Origin: Endozoicomonas sp. YOMI1
GTDB lineage: Bacteria > Pseudomonadota > Gammaproteobacteria > Pseudomonadales > Endozoicomonadaceae
DNA length: 36,115 bases
Assembly: GCF_024606345.1 (NCBI RefSeq)
Contig: NZ_JAHHPM010000032.1
Location: 1 to 36,115 of the forward strand
Reading direction: 5' to 3'
The notes beneath the pieces are model-generated. The model was not told the origin of the DNA. It made no database searches and worked only from the letters and a program-made list of their open reading frames with translations. Positions within the stretch are counted from its first letter, which is position 1. Each line of letters opens with the position of its first letter. Positions 12,201 to 21,200 of the stretch are shown here, piece after piece. The position numbers were made by a program, and so were the translations under genes.

Positions 12201-15200
12201 GTTTACCCGGCTGGAAATCGAGCTGCGGACATCATTGCGAACCAGCGCAATACCCAGGGCGCCACCAATGCTGGCACTGAGCGCTACATTGGTCACATTG
12301 ATACTTAAATCGGTGGCTTCACTGGCCTTGAGGTTGATATCACCGGCAGCACCAATAACTGCATTACTGTTCACATCGCCACTGATGGATGCATTCACCT
12401 GGTTGTTAACCAGGTTGGTAATATCAACACCGCCACCACTGGCACCGACCAGTCCCGCACTGAAGGTAACGGCAGTTGCATCTACATTTTCCATTAACGC
12501 ATTGGCATGGCTGGCAACATCAATATCATTGCCGACAAAAACCCGATAATCCTGATCAGCAATGGTTTGACTGTCGTCGACATTCAGCCAGGCATTCACC
12601 GCCATCGCCATGGTGTTATCGATATCCGTCGCAGCTATGGAGACGGAACCACCCAGACCAATGGCAGCAGATAAGGCAACGGCGACGGCATCAGCCTTGA
12701 CAACCTGGCCATCGGCATCGGCAGTGATAGAAATATCATTTCCAGCCACCATGGCGGAGTTATTTACATAAGCAGTGGTGCTGCCACCGATGGTGTTATC
12801 AAGGTCAATACCAACACCGGCACCACCTATCGCAAATTTACCAGCGGCAACCGCAACACCGGCACCATAAACGGTGCTGTCAATAGTCGACAGTGACTGT
12901 GCATCAACAATGATGTCACTTAGTGAATTAAGCTGTGAATCTTCTATATAGGCGGATGTCTTATGAATTGATCCAATGGTATTTTCAGACAGAGTTACAC
13001 CGATAGCTGCAGCAGCACTTCCTTTACCAACACCTACAGAACCGCTGGCAGCCCCGACGACCGAGGTAATCGCAGCATTGTTATCAGCGGTGACGGAAAT
13101 ATCCTGATCACCGTAATCTGCATTTGCGTAAACCAACTCCCAGTCAGCGACAGGCGTTGAGTTCTTCACCTCTTCAAGATCTAACAGTGCCCAATCAGGT
13201 TTGAGAGCTGAAACACCCGCAGCATCCAGACCCGCTTCTGCAGCAGTACTCTCCGCCAGCGCCTGGGCATCATCAGCCGCAGACTTGGCAGCCACATAGA
13301 TTGCATTCCAGACATCCGCCTCTTTCTGCAACTGATCAGCGGTTTCCTGAAGTTCCGCAACGTTTTCCAGCTTTGCCTGCCAGGCTGCAACGGCCTGCTC
13401 TGCAGCCTCCGCTTTTACAACTGCATTCGACGTGCTGGCATTTAACGATGCTTCAACTGCGGTTTCTGCCAATGCAGCCAGAATATCTGCCTCAGCCTGA
13501 GCAGCATCCGCCAATGCCTGAGCCGCAACGGCTGCACTTTGAGCGGTATTAGCAAGACTCTCATAAGAACCGGCCTGTGCTGCAAGGGCTTCGGCACGCA
13601 ACGCAGCCGCTACTGCAATGGCTTTCTCCAGAGACAGTTCTGTTGAGCCATTATTGCGATAAGTGCCATCAATAAAGTAGAACTTTGCTCCACTCTCAAC
13701 CGATGTTTGTGCCTCACCTACACGACTGCCTTTTTCATCGTACTTGTAGCCGTCTGACTCGAAGTCAGGAGAAAGATCAAGATCACTGCCAATATAGCGA
13801 TAGACGCCATCGGCAAACTCAACCAGGTCATTTTCCAGCAACTCTTCTATCAGGCTTGCACCTTCATAATCGGCACGATGAACCAACGTGATTTCCGAAT
13901 CACTGATAAATGCCTGACTGCTGTTGTTTATGGTATTGGTGCCTTTTACACCGGCACCAGCGAGCGCCACGCTCACCTTGCCACCGGTAACGGCAACAGA
14001 GGCCGCTTCAGCCTTTAACTTAACGGTTGTACTTTCATGGGCACCGACTGTTACACCGCCATTTCTGGCTTGAATATCCAGATTATCAACATGAGCGGAA
14101 ATCTGATTGGCAACGGTGTTTGTGGCTTCCACTGCACCTACGGTTAACGTGCCACCAAAAGATTCTCCAACCGCTGCCCCTACAGAAACGCCCACAAGTT
14201 GAGCATCAATAGTAGAGGTATCGGTTGCCCTCACGGCCAGATACTCAGCCAGGATCTTCGGCCTGCTATTATTCTGACCTGCAGCCTTTGCCCCCAGGAT
14301 GGAGTCAATGCTGTTTTCTGCAACCGAAGCGGCAACAGAAAGCGATACACTGGAACCACTGGGTGCCAGACCAAAGGCCAGACTGGCGGAACCCGCTACA
14401 GAAGTAATAGAAGCATTGTTGACAGCATTGACGGTAATTTCACCCGCGCTGATATCCCTGCTGTTATCAATCCAGGCCAGCGTCTCACCATAAATATCAT
14501 TGGTCGCACCAACTCCGGAACCACTGCCAGCCAACCCCGAACCTCCGGTGACCACAACAGCCACTGAGCCAGCCCCCACATCGGCATTGATGGTCATGTT
14601 ATTGATAGCACCAACCTTCAGGTTGCCATCAATACTAAGAGCACTGTTATCCAAGAGGGCTTTGACACTGTGACGATCATCACTCGTACCAATATTGTTT
14701 TTGGTAATAGCCGCACCAATAGAAATACCGGCGCTGCCACTGCCAGAGTCTGCAGCAACTGCGGCTGAAACGGCGACTGTCGTTGCATCTATATCAGACG
14801 TATTGGCTGCGCTAATGGATACATCGCCATTGCTGAACAGGTCACTGCCTGCAGCCAGGGCTTCTGTTGATCCACCAATGGTATTACCAGCATATGCTCC
14901 ACCGCCGCTGAGTGAGATTGCACCAGAAGAGCCAAAACCGGCGGCCAGAGAAGCGGCTACGGAATGTGCTTTTATGGTGTTTCTCGATGTGGTAGACAGA
15001 GTTACACTGCCGTTTAATTGGTCAGCTTTACCTACGTTGACATGGTCAAGCCTGGTCGCTGTATCAATATCAACCTTGTTTTCAGCCAGAGAGACACCAA
15101 CAGTCACATTTGCGGAACCTGAGCCCCCTGCATAACTTCCAGCAAGTGAAGCGCCAACAGCGGTGCTGGTAACTTTTGAGGTATTGGTAGCCGTCAAACT

Positions 15201-18200
15201 AAGGTCATCGACCAGAATGCTACTGGAAGCTGCAGAATCAACTGGCGTGTTATCAATATACGCTGCAACCTGAACATAAATGATATTTTCCGCACTGGCA
15301 CCAGAGCCACTACCGACAAGGGCAGCCTGACTACTACCCGTCACTGCGGCTGAGCCTGCACCGGCATCTGCATTGATGGTCATGTTGCCAGTGGCAGACA
15401 GCGTCAGGTCACCATCGGCTTCAATACTGGTATCTTCCAGGTAGGCCAGCACACCGTAGCGATTATTCTTATCCGTACCGATGGTGTTGCTGGTCACGGC
15501 AGCACCAATAGAGACACCGACACTGCTACTACTGGTATCTGCAGCAGCAACAGAGGCAGCGACAACGGTGGCATTGATGGTTGATGTATTGCTGCCAGTC
15601 ACCGAAATATTGGAGCTGCTGGTCAAACCGCTGTTACGCACAACAGATGACGTACTTCCAGTAATACGATTGGTTGAAAAAGCGCCACCACCACTTAAGG
15701 AAAGCGATCCTCCGGATGAAGCTGAGTAAGCGGCCGATAATGATGCAGCGACCGATGTTGCAGTGATTTTTGCATTAGACGTCGCAGAAAGAGATACGCT
15801 GCCAATCTTACGATCGGACGCCCCCACATCCACCTGCTCCAGTATCGCAGACGTATTGGAATCTATGGCATTTTCTGCCAGCGATACCCCAATGCTCAGA
15901 CTGCCAACACTGCCAGAACCGGAATAAGCACCGGCAATGGAAGCACCAACAACCGTACTGAGAATATCTGAATCGTCCTTGGCCTTAATGGTCAGGGCAT
16001 CAGCAAGCACAGTGTTTCCCGAGGCCGTGGCGGTAATCCCTGAGGTAATATCCACTGCGACATCGTTGGTTGCGGATGCGCCAACTCCACTTAAGCCACC
16101 GGCTGATGACGATTCAGACTTGGCAAGGGCCACGGCAGCGGAGGTAATGACTGAGGAAATCTGTTGTTTGCTTTGTGCATCGGTACGGGCTTCACCAGAC
16201 ACATCAATATCAGAGTCATTAATCAGAGCCCGAACTGCATTGGCCTTATTTCCGTTGTTCAGATCCTTTCCAATGGTATTTTCAGCAAGACTCACGCCAA
16301 TACTGCCTGCAACGCCTGTGCTGTTTGTGGAGCCGGCGTAGGTCAGACTGGCAGCAACCACTGTCGCCGAAATAAAGCCGTTGGCATCAGCGTCCAGATA
16401 CACGCCAGTATCCCCGTCAGAAGCATCCCAAGCGGAGGTTTCCTGTTTAATCGTTGAACCATCAATCAGGGCTTCGGTATCGCCATACACTTCATTACTG
16501 ACACTGGCACCAGCACCGTTCAAACTGACGGTAATAGTCGAACCACTTTGCAGACCCACAGAAGCGGCTACCACGACACCGATAATATCGGTGTTGTTAT
16601 GGGCATTGATATCAAGGCAGGACTCATCCAGATGTTTGCCCGGTAATGTAATAGTGCTACCATCCATAACCCGTGCGCGAGTGTTCATGCGTACCAGGTT
16701 ACTGCTGATCGCAGCGCCCACAGAAATACCCACCTTGGTATCGAAGCCCGGTGTCGTTTCTTTTGTCACTGCCGCCCCAATGGTAACAGCCACAATATCC
16801 GCTTCACTCACGGCCTGATGACGAACTTTGCCGGTTTGCGATGTAAGGTCGGTATTGCTGATCAGGGCATCAATATCACTGCTGATGTTATTTTCTGCCA
16901 CGGTGACGCCAACCGCACCATTACCAGCGTAAGCAACACCAAGGGCAATGGCATAAATCCCGGATTCATCCCGGGCTTCAATCTTCGCACCAAAACCGTC
17001 ATTGTCTTTACCAGATACTGTCAGGCTATCAATGTCTTTTAAGTAAGCATCAATATCAGCAGTGACATTATTAATGGAAACATTGCCGGCCAGGGCAATA
17101 CTGCTGCTGACGCCGACTGAGGTGTTTGCCAAGCCAGACAGTGCTGCCGAAAGAGAGGTGGTTACTACAATACTGTCGTTCTTTGCCAGAACGTCCAACG
17201 TATCCAGCGACATTGAGCCAATATTGTAGGCGCCGGAACGGACAGTAATGGTGGCATCATTTTGCAGACCAATGCCAGCAGCCGCCAGGGCAAACTTCTG
17301 GGCGGTTGCACTGGCATAAGTGATTGGGAAAGCAAAAACGCCGCTGCTCTCTATCGCTTTCAGGTTCAGTTTATCCGCATTAAAACTGTTAAGGTTCTGG
17401 ACAGTAGCAGCCGTGGTGTTATTCACCGTAGTAAAGATAAATGCACCGGCAGCACTGATACCATAGGCGCTGTTTTCCTGTTTGGGAGGCTCGCCGCCAG
17501 ATGGTTTTACCTTACCGGTTGCCCACGAGGCACTGACTGCGGTACCAATGACCAAACCATCACTGTCGGCTTCAATTCGCGCATCACCATTCACGGTGAT
17601 GGTTCCATCACGACTCAATGAGTCACCTTCAGAGCCCACCAGTGCCCTGGAGACTTTGGTAATATCAGTAACTGCCGCAGAGGCCCCAACACCCAAAGCG
17701 CCAGCACTGCCCATGGCACCGGCGGCAACAATCACATCTACCCGGTTATCCGCCACCACTTTCAAACGTTCAGAGCCAGCATCAGTAGCGCCGGCAGTCA
17801 GATGGACGCCGGATTCAATCCAGGCAATCGCGGTACTGTCAATGACGTTCTGCATGTAAAGCCCGGCAATACCGAGGCTTGCGGTACCAGAACCACCGGC
17901 ATAACCAGCGCTGATGGCAAATACATCAGCATCCGCAGTGACGGACACTTTATCCGCAAAAATAATGGCACCGTCTTCGATAACAGCCATGCTTTTGGTC
18001 GTCACATTATTGAGGAAAACACTGGCACCAACACCATTGCCACTCTCGGATGTACCGGCCAGGTTGTAGAGTTTTTTCAGGAAACCAATAGAGGTATCCG
18101 TCGAGGTTTTGTTACCGACATAATCTACGGATTGATTGATCGTTTCGGAATTCACCGTCAAATTGCGGTCTGAAACTACCCAGGAAGGCGTTTGCAGAGC

Positions 18201-21200
18201 TTCGGCTGCCTGATAAGCAAGCGATTCACCCGTTGAATCAAAGACATTGGTGATATCCGTTCTATGATTAAGCTGAACTTTGCCTTTTATCCTCGCGTCT
18301 GCCGTTTGTTTTGAATCCAGCAGCGAAAAATTCAGTGCAAATGATACTTTGGCACCTGCTGCCTCTGACTTGATATCGTTATCCACGAAGTAGAGGTCAG
18401 TATCTCCACCAAATAGCTGATAAGGGAAACTGGAATACTGGTTACCTAACCACTCCCAGCGAGTGAAGTCGCTAAAATCTTCCTGGGCCAGAGTAACGTT
18501 TTCAGGATTTTCTCCCTTAAATTTGTATACCGCATCAAAAAAGAGACCAATCTCTGGCTTTTTATTGTCATCACTCCACTGATAGTCAGAGTGATCAAAC
18601 CGAATTAAATCGCCTTCTTTCAGAGTGTAAACACTGTGAATCTCATCCTTGCCAATTAAGTCTGGTTTGACATATTTAAACGTCGTATCCGGTGCAATAA
18701 TGCCCGTCAGATTCTTAGCCGTTGCATCGACATTCATCGCTCCAAGCACATCAAGCTGGGTAAAGCCCTGAATATGAGCCTGAGCACTGTTATCCAGGGA
18801 AGCGATGGTTACCGATACCGCTGCACCAAACGGCACCTGCTTAAATTCACCACTGCTGGTATCGGTACCGGCAGTACCTTCCACCTGACTGAGTTGAGAT
18901 GGGCTACTGGAGGTTGAAGAGGTCGCGGTTAACAGACGACTTTCGGCGTTTGCCAGTACATCCAGATTGCCACCAACCTGGATGTCGCTTGGGGTTTTCG
19001 GATCACCAAGATACGCATTAACCTGATTACTGTCGTCCGCATAGACCAGGGCAATACCAACGGTCGCTTTGGTAGGTTTGAGTCGGTCACTGGGCTTAAC
19101 CTTTTTCTGCAACCATTTACCCAAAGGTACCTTTTTATTGAAAGCCACTTTTTGTTTCGCGGCGTCTTCATACTTATCAACGATGCCGGGCACCCGGTCC
19201 ACAATGGCTTCGGCCATAGTGCCCCATTTGCCGCCCACCCGTGCCTGTTCCTGAACCGCGTCAACAACCACATCACCTTTGACCAGCACATCCCCCGCCA
19301 GTTTGGCATTGGTATGGCCTGATTCGATATGCACCGCAACACTGGCAGCCACCTTACCGGAGTTACCGGCTTCACTGGTGGCAGTGACGTGGCTGTAATC
19401 AAGGGTGGCTGCTTTTATATTCAGATTGCCACCAGCCACTATATTGCTGGTGCCGTTTACATTGACCGCTGAATCAGAATTCAGAACGCCCACAGCCGCA
19501 CTGCCCGCAAAGCCTTTCAGGCCAAAGAGAGGGCTGGCATCCACATTCAGGTAATTATCCGCCCGACTGGAAATGGAAATATCGCCATCGGCAATCAGTG
19601 TGCCGTTAATATTGACGGTAGATTCAGAGTCCAAAACACCTACCGCTACCGCTAACCCTGCGGAAATCGGAGATGCGGTCACCCTGGCAATGGAGTTTGC
19701 TTCAATGGTGATGTTGTCGCCTTTCAGCACGGCACCACTGGAAATCGTCACTTTACTAGTGACACCGGAGCGGCTGACGCCGGCAATCAACGTGAAGTCT
19801 TCGATACTGCTCTGCATATCACTGATGACATCAATACCCAGATCAAAAAGACCTCCATCATTATTCATGTCTTTTTCCGGGTTGGAGTCAGCCCGGGCAA
19901 TGATATGGATATCCTTACCATCAATCGTCACATCACCGATGGTGACTGATGCGGTTTGCAGATCAACATTGTAATAAACAGGAAGAGCCGCCAGTGCCGA
20001 CGCAGCCCCCTGCTGCAGGCTGCCATAAACCAGATTGCGACCATCAATGGCCTGCAGCGTAATATCACCGCTATCCGCAAGCTCGGAGCCTTTGGCAGTA
20101 ATATCCGCATTCACTTCAATGATGCGAGCTGAGAATTTAATATCACCCGCGATACCGGCATCATTATCGGTTTTGACGCTGCCATTGACGGTAATTTTGC
20201 CATTCAATGCTCTGAATTCGAGATCACCGATCCATTCCACAAAACCATTGATGGTTAAATTGTCACTGCTTTCACTGACGGCTGTGTAACTGCCGCCGGT
20301 AATATCAGCCCAGCCAAAGGTGCTGATATTGAAGTCTTCACTGCCACCATAAAAGACAACATTATTACTTTGTGCGCCATCAACCAGCATGATTGACACT
20401 TTTTCACTGCGCTCATGCACATCAAGACGCAGTTCGTTATTGCCAGAGCCTCCCTTTAATGCGGCAGTGGTCGTACTCGCATCCAGCACAAGGTCTATTG
20501 TGGCAGTACTGCCATCCAGCAAAATGCCGCCTGTGTTGGCGAAGAGGCGTGCACTTTCAATATTGGCGAGAGTGACACTGGCATCGCCATCGGTAGTCGT
20601 GCCATCAGCATCCTGCCAGGAAAGTGATGCATCGGTCACCACGAGTGTCGTTTGCGAATCATTGGTTGCAGAAGAAACCGTATCACTGCCGTCTGAACCA
20701 TCCACCGATGCATCACCGGCATCAATTTCAAAAAAGTCATTACCTCGGGAGCCCTTATAAGTATCAAAGCCACCGTTGCCTTTCTGACTGGTCAGCTGCA
20801 GGGAAGCCATCAGACTTAAACTCAGACCATTCAGGGCAGAATTACTGATCATACCTGTTAGCCCAAGGATGCCAAGGATATTAGGTACACTGTCGTCGTA
20901 GTCTGGAACGGTAATCGCTGAGAGACCGGTCAGTTCAAGACTTCCGGTTTGCTGATTAAAATTGGCACTGAGCGCACCGGCATCCCGGTCATCCACACTG
21001 TTAATCAGGTCAAGCAACTCTTCCAGAGTTGCCGCGGTCGTGAGATCAATATCGAGTACAGTACTGCCATCATCCAGACTGACACGCAAAACATGAAGTG
21101 AAAGTTCTTGCCAACCCTGCAGGTTGTCCAGCTCAGTGCTTGAAGAGACACCGGTAAAGCCACTGGCATCAAAGCTATCATCACCTTCACCACCCACCAG

